Origin: Lytechinus pictus
Taxonomy: Eukaryota > Echinodermata > Echinoidea > Temnopleuroida > Toxopneustidae
DNA: 64,000 nucleotides
NCBI RefSeq assembly: GCF_037042905.1
Contig: NC_087248.1
Location: 255,501 to 319,500 of the forward strand
Reading direction: 5' to 3'
The position numbers and the translations under genes were made by a program. This document shows positions 31,951-43,541 of the stretch, piece after piece. The notes below the pieces were generated by a model. The model was given only the letters and a program-made list of their open reading frames with translations. It had not been told where the DNA came from and made no database searches. The stretch's first letter is position 1, and each line of letters starts with the position of its first letter.

Positions 31951-32366
31951 GATTGACCTGACCTCACCTGAACTCTCCCACATGACCTGAAGAATCCGGA
32001 ATGTCAATGTCCTTTCAAGGCAGATCTTTACTAAGAGCACTAACTTTGCAGACCATTGATTTGGAACTATAAAGTTTGGAGGTAGTGTGAATGTAGAACC
32101 AAAAGCTCATGGAAGTATTTGGACCTGTTTACTGATTGATGACCAGGGGAATGTTTCATCAACATTTTTGTCCAAAAAGTTGTTAGATCTGACAACTTTC
32201 CTTGATTGATCAGCTTAGAAGCTCTGTTACTACAGTAACTGTCGTTCAGATAAAATATCTGACAAGTCCTTTCTTGAAGCATTCCCAATGATACTGATCA
32301 TTGATGGAATGGAAACAAAAGCAGTCTTGGGGCCGTCTTGTGATGTACATGTATACAATGATCTAT
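31951..32366 (+). other. CFAP298 3'UTR start with MITE family G copy
   Basis: Sequence after the TGA is AT-rich. About 32146-32287 is a MITE of family G (GTTAGATCTGACAACTTTCC, inverted ends around a TTACTACAGTAAC centre), also found at 41553-41708 and 51944-52085. No nearby AATAAA is obvious; the first good one is at about 32769. Confidence 0.5.
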
Positions 32367-32610
32367 GGGGTCGTGTGGTCCAGTGGTGAGAGCATTGGAC
32401 TCATAATCGCAAGGTTGTGGGTTCAAATCCCCACTCTGCCATTGTCTCCACTTTTATAAAAAGGCCAGAGAGTAACATCTGTCGACTATAAGGTCAGCCA
32501 CTATGACAGATAAACCTAGCATTAAATGTTCCCCAGGTAATTAATTGGTTACATACCAGCTTGGCGTTTACCAGCAAAATGTTGTCGTGGCGAGTTCCTA
32601 CGTTAGTTAT
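32367..32610 (+). mobile_element. tRNA-Met-derived SINE
   Basis: 32367-32441 resembles a tRNA: box A-like TGGTCCAGTGGTGAGAGC, an anticodon-like loop CTCATAA (CAT), and box B GGTTCAAATCC. The acceptor stem does not pair fully and there is a tRNA-unrelated body (about 32445-32610, CTGTCGACTATAAGGTCAGCC). It is a retroposed SINE rather than a working tRNA gene. The 3' end is uncertain. Confidence 0.75.
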
Positions 32611-33897
32611 CTCTGGAGATATATTAGAAATTTTATCTGTCATGAAGAGAAAGTTTATACTATTATACAAATAATGAATGTCTATGAGTGCAATGGACAG
32701 AATATTTCTTGTCTCTTTGAATGAAGTAATCTTTCATTGCACAAATGAAAAAACATTATATGCCACAAAAATAAATCTTTGTCATTTAGCAATATGAATT
32801 TTGAAATGAGAGTGAAGGTAATTACATTTGGTCTGTGTATCATACTCAATGTAAACAAAATGTTTTATGTGCAGTGCTTGAGGTCTCGGCGGACATGCAA
32901 TGGACAGAATCGTATGGATCCAAAATTGCACAATGAATGGATCCAAAATTGCATGAATGATGATGTCATTGTAAAATGGGCTAAATGATCGATATCAAAC
33001 AACCAATCAAATGACAAGGATCTATCTTGGTATCATGTATTTGATATGAATTTGTATTGATGATTATTTTGCATGTTTTCATATCAGTTTGTACACAAAG
33101 CTATGCAATTGCAGCAGGTTTTTTTTTTCTTTACTGAATTGCTAAACATTGAATAATGTTTAGTGACCCCAACATTCCTTTTTCAATTATTTTAAAGTCA
33201 ATGATTGCACCTAAAGCTGTACATTATCACAAAGAAAATAGCTTAATTTTATACAAGGGAGGGTCAATTTATACCCCCCCCCTTCTGCTGTTTGTTTAAT
33301 AATTGTCAAGCCTTATTCCATGGTATTGCTCAGTATTATACCTTCCCCTTACAAAGTTGAAGGTGGTACATATATAGGAATAAGTGTATGGGCAGTCCAT
33401 TCCAAATATTGTGCATCAAACTGCTTTGTCAGTTTTTAACCAATTTTCATGAAATGTGGAACACACATTTTTGCATTTGTCAGAAATTGTGCTGCCCTTG
33501 CAAAAATTAGGTAAAAGTCTTGTGGTTTAAACTACTTCATCAGTTTTTAAGGAATTCTCTTGAAAGTTGGCACACACATTGGTCTTGGGGTAAAGATGTG
33601 CAAGATCCATTTTGTGTGCGTGTGTCAGAAATTGTGTTGCCATGGTAACATAGCCTCGTATTCTTTTGTGATTTTCAACAACTTGTCACCAATTTATCAA
33701 CAGTCCCAATAGAATTTCAGATGACGGGAATATGTTTAAAGGCTATGGGGAGCACTGAAATAAGTGATTGAATTTGATATGTTTAAATCTTTCTTTTTGT
33801 ACCATGATAGTTCATTATCTAATCAATTTAATACAATTGAATATTTCAAGATTTGTAGATACTCAAGTCCAATTAGAATATAAAAATAGGTTCACTT
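32611..33897. other. Intergenic or UTR sequence with a degenerate repeat
   Basis: About 33330-33700 is a worn copy of the family seen at 42010-42620 (ACACACATTTTTGCATTTGTCAG, TGTTGCCATGGTAAC). Otherwise AT-rich with no gene. AATAAA at about 32769 may be a CFAP298 polyadenylation site. Confidence 0.4.
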
Positions 33898-35030
33898 TTT
33901 TGTCTCGCCTGCATAGCAGAGCGAGACTATAGGCGCCGCTTTTCCGAGGGCGACGGCGGCGGCGTCAACATCAAATCTTAACCTAAGGTTAAGTTTTTGA
34001 AATGACATCATAACTTAGAAAGTATATGGACCTAGTTCATGAAACTTAAACATAAGGTTAATCAAGTATTACTGAACATCCTGCTTGAGTTTCAGGTCAC
34101 ATGACTAAGGTCAAAGGTCATTTAGGGTCAATGAACTTAGACCATGTTGGGAGAATTATTTTCAAAATCTTAACCGAAGGTTAAGTTTTTGAAATGACAT
34201 CATAACTTAGAAAGTATATGGACCTAGTTCATGAAACTTTGGCATAAGGTTAATCAAGTATTAGTGAACATCCTGCTTGAGTTTCAGGTCACATGACCAA
34301 GGTCAAAGGTCATTTAAGGTCAATGAACTTTGGTCAAGTTGGGGGTATTTGTTGAATTACTATCATAACTTTGAATATTTATGGATCTAGTTCATGAAAC
34401 TTGGACATTAGGTTAATCAAGTACCACTGAATATCCTGTGCAAGTTTCAGGTCACATGACCATGGTCAATGGTCAATGGTCATTTAAGGTCAATGAACTT
34501 TAGCCGTGTTGGGAGTCTTTGTTAAATTACCATCCTAACTCTGAAGGTTTATGGATCTAGTTCATAAAACTTGGACATAAGAGTAATCGAGTATCACTGA
34601 ACATCTTGTACGAGTTTCAGGTCACATGACCATGGTCAAAGGTCATTTAAGGTCAATGAACTTTGGCCGTGTTGGGGGTATTTGTTGAATTACCATCCTA
34701 ACTCTGAAGTTTATGGATCTATTTCATAAAACTTGGGATATAAGAGTAATCAAGTATCACTAAACATCCCCTGTGAGTTTCAGGTCACAAAACCAAGGTC
34801 AAAGGTCAGTTAAGGTCAATAAACTTAGGCCATGTTGGGGTAATTGTTGAATTGCCATCATAACTTTGAAAGTTTATGGATAGAGTGAATGAAATGTGGA
34901 CATGGGTGTATTTGACCATATGAATGGTGTTTTTGTGAATGATTATTTTATAGTAGTTTTCAAAGTTAGCACTGCTGCTATATTAAATTGCGTAATGCAG
35001 GCGAGACTGCCAGAGGCGTTCCACTTGTTT
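33898..35030 (+). mobile_element. Foldback/satellite element with DR1 arrays, copy 1
   Basis: It begins TGTCTCGCCTGCATAGCAGA and ends ATGCAGGCGAGACTGCC, inverted. After a GC-rich head (GGCGCCGCTTTTCCG) come five to six tandem units of about 170 bp, each with GGTCACATGACC followed by AGGTCAAAGGTCA and TTTAAGGTCAATGAACTT. Perfect AGGTCA direct repeats spaced by one base lie at 34108-34120, 34300-34312 and 34796-34808. Copy 2 is at 48923-49873. Confidence 0.88.
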
Positions 35031-35664
35031 AATTATCTCTGATTAAATTTAACCTCTCGGGTTAGTTCTTGTAGGCAGTGACAAAGTATGTGCTTGGGTT
35101 TACCATTATAAGCTAAGTATGGCATTCAGTTGTTAGAAGAGCCTGCAAACCTTGTTATCATTTTGGTCGTGATTTCACATCATTCCAATACCCCACTATA
35201 AAACTAGACTTGGTGTTAACATGTATATCTAAGCTCTGATTGTTATATTCAGGGGTGTGAGAGTTCAGATTTTTTTGTTTTGATTTTCAGCTTAATTTCA
35301 ACTTATTTTTGGCTTTCCTCTGTACAAAAAGTATGGGAGCTCTTTCTATTTCAGACTTTTTCAACACTCTTCAGCTTTTTTCAGATCTTTTTATTTGTGA
35401 CCACTTACACCCCTGTATATTTATTTCATCCTGTTTATGAATGCCATCCTACTGTTAATCTAAGATGCACTGTGAATGTGTTCTGAGTAATAATTGCCTC
35501 AAATCTTTATTAAGTGTGTCTTTATTAAATATTCATGTACTTTTCACATATTTTGTCTGTAGTTACTATCATCAGTACTATTCAGTAGGGTAAAGGTCGA
35601 GAGGTACTGCAGGGTGATTTGATATGAAGAGAAAGGGTAAAATCAAACAAAACAGAAAAATTCA
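35031..35664. other. Spacer with no recognised gene
   Basis: AT-rich. The ORF at 35280-35486 is Phe/Ser-rich with no splice support. Confidence 0.4.
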
Positions 35665-36275
35665 TTAAAGGGATGGTCTGGGCTGAAAATATTTATACCT
35701 AAATAAATAGAGTAAAATTTACAGAGCAAAATGCTGAAATTTCATCAAAATTGGATAACAAATAACAAAGTTATTGAATCTTAAAGTATATCAGTATTCT
35801 GTGAAAACAGTTATATGCACTCATCCTGAATATTCATTAGGTGGGCTGCTGATGTCACATCCCCACTTTCCTTTGTAATTTACAGGTACATGAAATCATA
35901 AATGTTTCATTATTTCATACATGTGCAAGTGATGTGTCTCCATTATAATGAAATAAGTTGCGGCAATAATTTAAATAACTATTGCACTTAATAAGTTGTC
36001 AATCCAATTGTTATAGTTCTTGGTAGAAAAAGTTTGGAATAAACCTAATTTCATATAATAAAATACAAAAGAACAAGTGGGGATATGAAATCAGCAGCCC
36101 ATCTAATGGATATTCATAAAGACATGCCTAGAACTGTTTCAACGGAATAATGCAAATCTTTAAATTTAATTACTGTTATTTGTTATCCGATTTTGATGAA
36201 ATTTCAGCATTTTGCTTTGTGAATTTTCTTTATTTATTGAGATATAAATATCTCCAGTCTGGAGTATCCCTTTAA
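35665..36275. mobile_element. TTAA MITE, family A copy 3
   Basis: TTAAAGGGATGGTCTGGGC at the left and CTGGAGTATCCCTTTAA at the right, with TTAA flanks. The same internal order as 6758-7369 (GGTGGGCTGCTGATGTCACA, later GAAATCAGCAGCCC). Confidence 0.85.
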
Positions 36276-39200
36276 AATTGAACCAGGAAACAGAAAATTA
36301 TGGCAAATCAATTTTTATCACGTTTATGAAACAAGTCTATGACGTCATGCATTAACTATTTTCACAAAATATAGCCAAACATTAGAATTCCATAGCTTCA
36401 TTATTTTCTATCAGACTTTGGTGAAATTTTTAGAATTTTACTCTTTGAACATTATCTAGGTATTCTATTCAGCTTGGGAGTACCCGTTTATCCCTAATAC
36501 TCCCAGGGAAAGTCAATCTGCCTGAAACATTGAGTCTTCTCTAGTGCTATACAACTCTACTTGTTGACTCAAGCCAACCTACTCTCATCTCTCCGACTAC
36601 TCAAGCCTCTCACATTTTCTGGTTTACAATCCTTTCAAAGACTACTCATCTCCAAAAAAGAATACTCTACCTTTCATCCTTTGACTTTTTCGACCCCCTC
36701 CTTGTCACATCTACCTCTCCACTTTTTCTTAAGTCAATCTAGGTATCACCACATGGTGTATCATGAACATCTTCCACAATTTATTACAAATTTAATAAAT
36801 TCACATCACTTGTTAGATTTTTTTTTTTGAACTTACACCAATTTCATTTAAATCCTTGCCTATGGTTAGCTGAGAAATGATCCATTGCTCCTTATTGATA
36901 GTGCAAAACAACTCGCATTTGGGCTAAATTCCCATTTCATTTTATTTCATGACAGACAAACACTCGCCATCCCCTTTCTCTTCCTCTCTCTGTTTCACAA
37001 CCCCCCCCCTTTCAAAACCATCTCTTTTGCGTTAAAAAGAAGACATGCAAGTAGCCACAAAAACAACACTAAGTCGCAAGGGAGGGTTCTCTGTAAATAG
37101 CCTAAATAGAGATTAAATGAAAGTCTCAAAAGGCAAAAATAAGAAAATTTGCTTTATTGAAATATTTCTTCTTCATAATTAAAAGTTGTAAAGATGAATA
37201 TTAAAAAAAAGATACAAGAGCATCTTTGAAACCATTTTGGTAGACTGCTTGGAAGTTTCACTGAGATTGACCAGTGAGCACACCTCTTCCTTGAGTGGAC
37301 CCCAAACTTCAAACCTTGTTTTCTCCATATTTTTGAAACTTGCTGAATTTCATCTGCATTTAATCAAGTACTTGTGAGGGTTATTGTTGATAGATCTTGA
37401 CAAGCTATATGTAATTTCAGATGCTTAGGACGTACTCTTTCAAGCTCAATAAAAATCTCAATATTCATTTTGGGTGATTTATTGTACACTTATCCTCCTT
37501 GGGGTAATTGGCAATGTCTCGTTGTCAGTTTCCTGATTTTCATCCGGTTACTCTCCAATTTGTGCTTAATATACATTTCTCAAGACAGTGCCTTGTTGAT
37601 CAAGCTGCTGCAAACAGTGACTAATAGCTCATTATTTTATTTTACCTTGCTGTTCTGCAACCAAAGGCTTGCAGTTCTCCGGTGAACAGAGGAATTCAAC
37701 ACAGAAGAAGGTTTTGGGGTGGCAGGTCACATAGTTTGCTTTCTCTGATTATTATTCTACATTCAAACCTTTGGATTAATTTATTTAAAGTGTTTTTACA
37801 AAGTTAATAGAAGATCATATTGTAATACAGGTCTAGAGATCACAATTGCTAGCTCAACATGTATATATCAATATGCACGAAATAAATCAATATCCACCAC
37901 CGCTGAGTATTAAAAGCAAATAAATGTAAGAACAATTACTTTTAATACAAATTGGCACTGCCTTGATCTTTCAGTTTCAGAATGAATAATCTATCTACAA
38001 AAGAAATGTGAATACTCAGTAGTCAAGCAATATACAATAGATGACATAAAAATTGATCTGTTTCGAGTGGTTCCAGATCATTTTCTCTGGCAACAATTGC
38101 TCCGCTCTAAATTCCACACACTAATAAAATGACTAAATTCCAATAAACGTTTAACACTATACCATACACCACCCGAAACCTAACATGAAACCCCATTGCA
38201 ACCCTAACCCTACATCTTACATGAAATTAAGCCTGAAGAAATTGTTGCAGGAGCAAATGTCATATCACTGTTTCTAGCATGCTTTTGGTTGACCCCAAAC
38301 TATGCTCTCAGCAACACTGCATCAAGTGCAGGGCTCCGTAACACAAAGGTTTGCGATGAATAGCAAATATGAAAGAGCACTTCTGATTGGTTCCTAGTCA
38401 GTATTTTGCGACAAATGCGCGTGTAACATTGATCTTGATTGGTCAATTCATTTAGCGATTGATCACTAATCTTTGTGTTACGGAGCCCAGATCAAATTAA
38501 ATTTGAAGCTTTTCATATAATTAAATATATTTTATACACTGTACATATGGACAGGCATATTCTATCAATATTTAATTGAAGGGATACACATTGAATAAAA
38601 AAATATTCATGAAAAAAGTTAAACAAGCAAAGAACTTCCTTATGTACTACACACACCTGCTACAATAAACTCTGCAAAGAACATGTTGTCGGTCAGTATA
38701 TCTGTACTAGGCTTTCTGGCATGAATATCAACACTTGTACATGCATGTAATTGTAACAACACAAAATTCTTAAGATAACACTCATTTCAAATACTAAAAG
38801 GAAAGACATTATGCTGAAACAGTAGAAATGGGCATTTATAGAGTGACATTTATCTTGTTAAATAATCTATTCAACATGTACTACTACCAATAAGGTTTAA
38901 TGTCACTCTCCTATTCAAAAGCAACTGGAAACAAAAACATGAGTATTCATGAAAAAATAATTACATGTAAAGTTACATACTGTATTGGATGTTTTAACAC
39001 TGGTCATACAAATAAACCCCATCCTCATCCAAAGCATGAATCTTAAATGAAAACACTGTATCATACAGAACAAGGACAACAAGGACAAGTGCTTGTGTAC
39101 AATATACATCCTTGATGCACAAAATAATGCAATCCTATTCCTATAATCAATATGTTCAACCCTATCCATATATTTATAACTTCATATAATATATATAAAT

Positions 39201-39715
39201 TTTAGTGTGAAGAGCGAGTACTAAGATTTTTAAGTTTTGACATATGCATTTTCTGCTATGCACCAATATTACAAAAAGGAAGTAGGCTTTGCATTAACCA
39301 AAAATCAGTTCTTAATTATTTCTTCTTTAGGTCAATCTTTCATAGAAAAAAATTTGATGCTGCTAAGGGTCATACAATCAGTCATATTTTTATATTTTAC
39401 AGGATATTGCACTCTTTCTACTTGCTTCCTTCTTTATTAGTAGAAGTAGGGCAGATATTATAAATCATCTTTTTATGAAATTGAATGAAAATAAACAGCT
39501 TGGCTATTTTGATGCATGAAGAGTAAATACACCGTGATGTGTATATATATATATATTTTTATTTTTTTATTTATTTTTTTTTCATTTATTATTTTTTCAT
39601 TTATTATTATTATTTTTTTTTTTGGGGGGTACTATTCAAGTCACCCTCAGTCATTTATAACCCAATTATTATTTTTTTATAAACCTAGGCATACACATAT
39701 CTCTATCAGATAAAC
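36276..39715. other. Intergenic/UTR sequence, no recognised gene
   Basis: No splice-supported ORF on either strand. A minus-strand AATAAAG at about 37150 could end a long IAP 3'UTR. A related pair GGGCTCCGTAACACAAAGG (38331) and TTGTGTTACGGAGCCCAG (38473) forms an inverted repeat of about 160 bp, probably another small MITE. Confidence 0.4.
38329..38492. mobile_element. Small MITE with GGGCTCCGTAACACAAAG ends
   Basis: GGGCTCCGTAACACAAAGGTT and its inverse CTTTGTGTTACGGAGCCC bracket an inner pair around TGATTGG(TT) motifs. It is about 160 bp, with no coding potential. Confidence 0.6.
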
Positions 39716-40335
39716 TACACTAATGAATGAATCAATCAGTGGCATTGATATTTACTATCAGGTAAACTACACTAATGAATCAGTGGCATAGATATTTACT
39801 ATCAGGTAAACTACACTAATGAATCAGTGGCATTGATATTTACTATCAGGTAAACTACACTAATGAATCAGTGGCATTGATATTTACTATCAGGTAAACT
39901 ACACTAATGAATCAGTGGCATTGATATTTACTATCAGGTTAACTACACTAATGAATCAATCAGTGGCATTGATATTTACTATCAGGTAAACTACACTAAT
40001 GAATCAGTGGCATTGATATTTACTATCAGGTAAACTACACTAATGAATCAGTGGCATTGATATTTACTATCAGGTTAACTACACTAATGAATCAATCAGT
40101 GGCATTGATATTTACTATCAGGTAAACTACACTAATGAATCAGTGGCATTGATATTTACTATCAGGTAAACTACACTAATGAATCAATCAATGGCATTGA
40201 TATTTACTATCAAGTAAACTACACTAATGAATCAATCAGTGGCATTGATATTTACTATCAAGTAAACTACACTAATGAATCAATCAGTGGCATTGATATT
40301 TACTATCAGGTTAACTACACTAATGAATTGGTGGG
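39716..40335 (+). repeat. 44/48-bp minisatellite, about 14 units
   Basis: The unit reads TCAGGTAAACTACACTAATG then AATCAGTGGCATTGATATTTACTA (44 bp). Some units carry an extra AATC giving 48 bp. About 14 near-identical copies run head to tail, the last diverged. There is no coding frame and no spacer pattern of a CRISPR. Confidence 0.95.
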
Positions 40336-40516
40336 ATTGATATTTCCTGTTAAGATCTTTGCATAGATATGAAATAGCCTGAAGGCTCAGAATATTAACA
40401 CTGCAGAAAAATGTAAGGACCATTATTTACAGTCATATAAGTCATAAGTACCCTAATTATTTTAAAACTCATCATCTGTCTGCAAAATCTAATAATGAAA
40501 TATTTCAACCATGGTT

Positions 40517-40640
40517 GGTGTTTCATAAAGCCGTTTGTCAGTTGAACAACTTTAAGAACGACTGGTGATCCTTTCTTGTGGTAAATGATATTCACCATTA
40601 AATGATGCTCTCAAATTACGAACAGCTTTATGAAACACCC
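40517..40640. mobile_element. MITE family D copy 1
   Basis: GGTGTTTCATAAAGCCGTT at the left and ACAGCTTTATGAAACACC at the right, inverted, with TTAAGAACGACTGGTGATCC inside. Other copies are at 44830-44984, 45862-46040 and 51215-51893. Confidence 0.8.
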
Positions 40641-42009
40641 ACCAGGTTGTATTAACAATGCACAATGTATTCAACTATGTCTCTATTGGACATCAGTGAA
40701 TATTATGAGCATACAGCGTAATATAAAACATATCAAACTAAAAATTAACTATGCATGAAAACAAGTAGGCCTATATCTGTTCAAAACTGAAACTAACAAA
40801 CCCAAAACTGAATGAATTGTAGGTTATAAAAAGACATTTTGAGAATTTATTCTACCTTCTAAGCTTAGACTCACATACCCTAAATACTAAAAAACAAAAC
40901 TTTATTGATATTACCATGGTGATATGCAGCAAGGGGGGGGGGGGAGTTGCCCTCCTAGAAATTTGTGAAAACTTACATTTCTTACTGAAAAATTTCACAA
41001 AATTCACCAATTACAAAATGCTCCCTTGCTTTCAAGTTTTTTCGAAAAAGTTTATGCGTCCTGCCTACCCAGCAAAACGAATCTGAATACGGCCATGGAT
41101 ATTACAGTACAGTATATCACTTATATAAACTTCAACTTATTTGTCAATACTATTATCAGGTGTATTTATTCAAATATAAAAACATAAAGATCTATTTGAG
41201 AGATGTGATACATATACAGTATAGAATATAATCATGATGATACATGTACATACATTGTATTACAAGTACTTTATGCATTGAACATCTAGCTCATCACACC
41301 AACGCCAATACATACAAATAAAATGCATCTTAAATCAATAAAGAGATCATATTATATCAATAAAAGAAACTGATAATAACTTGGTTACACATAGAGGTTG
41401 TAATTCTAGTCTCCTAAAGTTTTAAGTTCAAGTACATGCTTTTTTTCTACTTGGTAAATAATACTACACATGAAGTACAAAGGTAGTATACTTGACTAAA
41501 TTTATAATAAACACTGTATGGTCTTTAGTATGTGAAATATAATGTATACTGGAGAGCCTTTCGCCAACATTTTCGTCCAACCAGTTGTCAGGTCTGACAA
41601 CTTTCCTTGATGATGATTGGCCGAGAGTCACTGTTACCATAGTAACAGTCCGATAAAACAATACTAGTCGGATAACACGTCTCAAAAGTCCTTTCATGAA
41701 ATACTCCCAAGATTTTATGTTTAATCCAAGTATATAACCTGATGAAAACAAATTTATCTTAAAATATTGGGCAGAAAATTACTACCAAATAACAAATTTC
41801 ACACTCATCAAGAAAGATAAAGATATAACTTTATCAGGATTATATGCACAGGTATATATATATATATGTATATCTATTTTCAATACTAAACATAGTGTGT
41901 GTGCATTATCATGTAGGTTTAGTTTGTCTTTAATAAAATAATACAGATATCCATGCATGATGTTGTACACTGTAAATACATGTAGATAACTAGATCTATC
42001 ACTGAAGGT
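40641..42009. other. AT-rich stretch with MITE family G copy
   Basis: It contains a family G element at about 41553-41708 (TTGTCAGGTCTGACAACTTTCC region with a central GTTACCATAGTAAC), a poly-G run at 40931 and a TA-rich run near 41852. No gene is seen. It may be part of the IAP 3'UTR. Confidence 0.5.
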
Positions 42010-42620
42010 GATTAATACCCCCACCCTACGCCGTTACCATGGCAACAGTTCCCAACACATACAAAAATATGTTTGCCCAGCTTTAGTACCTACAGACATA
42101 TGTGTGAGCAAAATATGAGATTTACTGATGACGTATTTTTGCCAACACGGTTTCCGACACATGCAATAATATGTCCTGTACATCTTCACCTAGAGACCAA
42201 ATTTCATGAGAATTGGTTAAAAACTAATCAAGTGGTTCGAACCAATAAATTCTTACCTAATTTGGGGCCTATAATATATTGTTACCATGGCAACACAATT
42301 CCCAACACATACAAAATATGTGTCTCTCACACCTTTCCCTCAAAATGTGTGAGCCAAATTTCATAAGAATTGGTTGAAAATTGATGAAGTAATTGAAACT
42401 GAAATCTTTATACTAATTTTTGTCATAATATGCCGTTACCAAGGCAGCATGATTTCTGACACACGCAAAACATGTCTTGCACATCTTTACATCAATACCA
42501 ATCATCAATTTCATGAATATCGGTTAAAACTGAGTTAAAGTAGTTCGATGCGCAAGATTTGCAATGGACCGACCTTACGCTGATTCCTACATATACCCCC
42601 TTCAAACTTCATTTGGTGGG
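42010..42620. mobile_element. Satellite-type element with CCATGGCAAC units
   Basis: The ends are approximately TACCCCCACCC and GGTGGGTATAAT. Three tandem units of about 190-240 bp contain GTTACCATGGCAAC, TTCCCAACACATACAAA and ATTTCATAAGAATTGGTT. A worn relative is at 33330-33700. Confidence 0.6.
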
Positions 42621-42808
42621 TATAATAAAATACATGTAAGAAAAGTTAATAATAGAAAAGGCATGGAAGCGTACAGTGAATTATTTTTCCTTCTATATTT
42701 TTGTTATATAAACATTATGTGTTATAACTGACATATCATATGTACATTGTTCATTACTTGCAAAATTTGTAAAACAATCATGACTAAATCAACAAGGGAA
42801 AAGTAATT

Positions 42809-43470
42809 TTGTGTCTCGCCCACTTATGAAAATAACCAGAAATATCATGATTTGCGAGGGCACGCAAGAGAATTATATCAAAACTTCATTGTGAAATGAC
42901 TGGGATGGAATAACACTTGTCATAAGAGTCTTGCACATAAACTTTAATGTTGACCTGAAAATGACCTTTGACCTTACCATGTGACCTCCGACTGCAGCAT
43001 AACATGCAGGTCGCCTAAGTAGATCTACCATCCAAGTTTTGTTAAAAAGTAAATTACGGTTGCGGAGTTAGGTGTCATAAGAGAGTCTTGCATGTAAACT
43101 TTAACGTTGACCTCAAAATGACCTTTGACCTAACCATGTGACCTCCAACTGCAGCATAACATGCAGGTCCCCCAAGTCCATCTACCATCCAAGTTTGGTT
43201 GACAAGTGACTTACGGTTGCGGAGTTGGGTGTCATAAGAGTCTTGCATGTAAACTTTAATGTTGACCTAAAATGGCCTTTGACCTTACCATGTGACCTCA
43301 GACTGCAGCATAACATGCAGGTCCCACAAGTCCATCTACCATCCAAGTTTGGTTGAAAAGCGACTTACGGTTGTGGAGTTACATGTATGTGTCATTACAG
43401 GTTTGTGACCGACGGACAACATATGGATCCCTATAAAGTCTCGCCTTCACCTCTGGTGGGTGAGACAATA
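42809..43470. mobile_element. Satellite-type element with DR1 half-sites, related family
   Basis: GTGTCTCGCCCAC at the left and GTGGGTGAGACAAT at the right are inverted. Inside are three tandem units of about 150-160 bp with CATAAGAGTCTTGCATGTAA, ATGACCTTTGACCT and CATGTGACCTCC. TGACCTTTGACCT is a perfect inverted-sense direct repeat 1. It lies directly after the IAP stop codon, in the presumed 3'UTR. Confidence 0.75.
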
Positions 43471-43541
43471 AATTAAATGAAAGTCTATACACATATTTCT
43501 CTTTAAAATAGTATTGTACATTTTGCAATGATGCGATACAT

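Noticed and set aside
32367..32441. Functional tRNA-Met gene
   Set aside because: The acceptor stem does not pair and an unrelated body follows; it fits a SINE head better.
39716..40335. CRISPR-like array
   Set aside because: Units are contiguous with no unique spacers, in an animal genome; it is a minisatellite.
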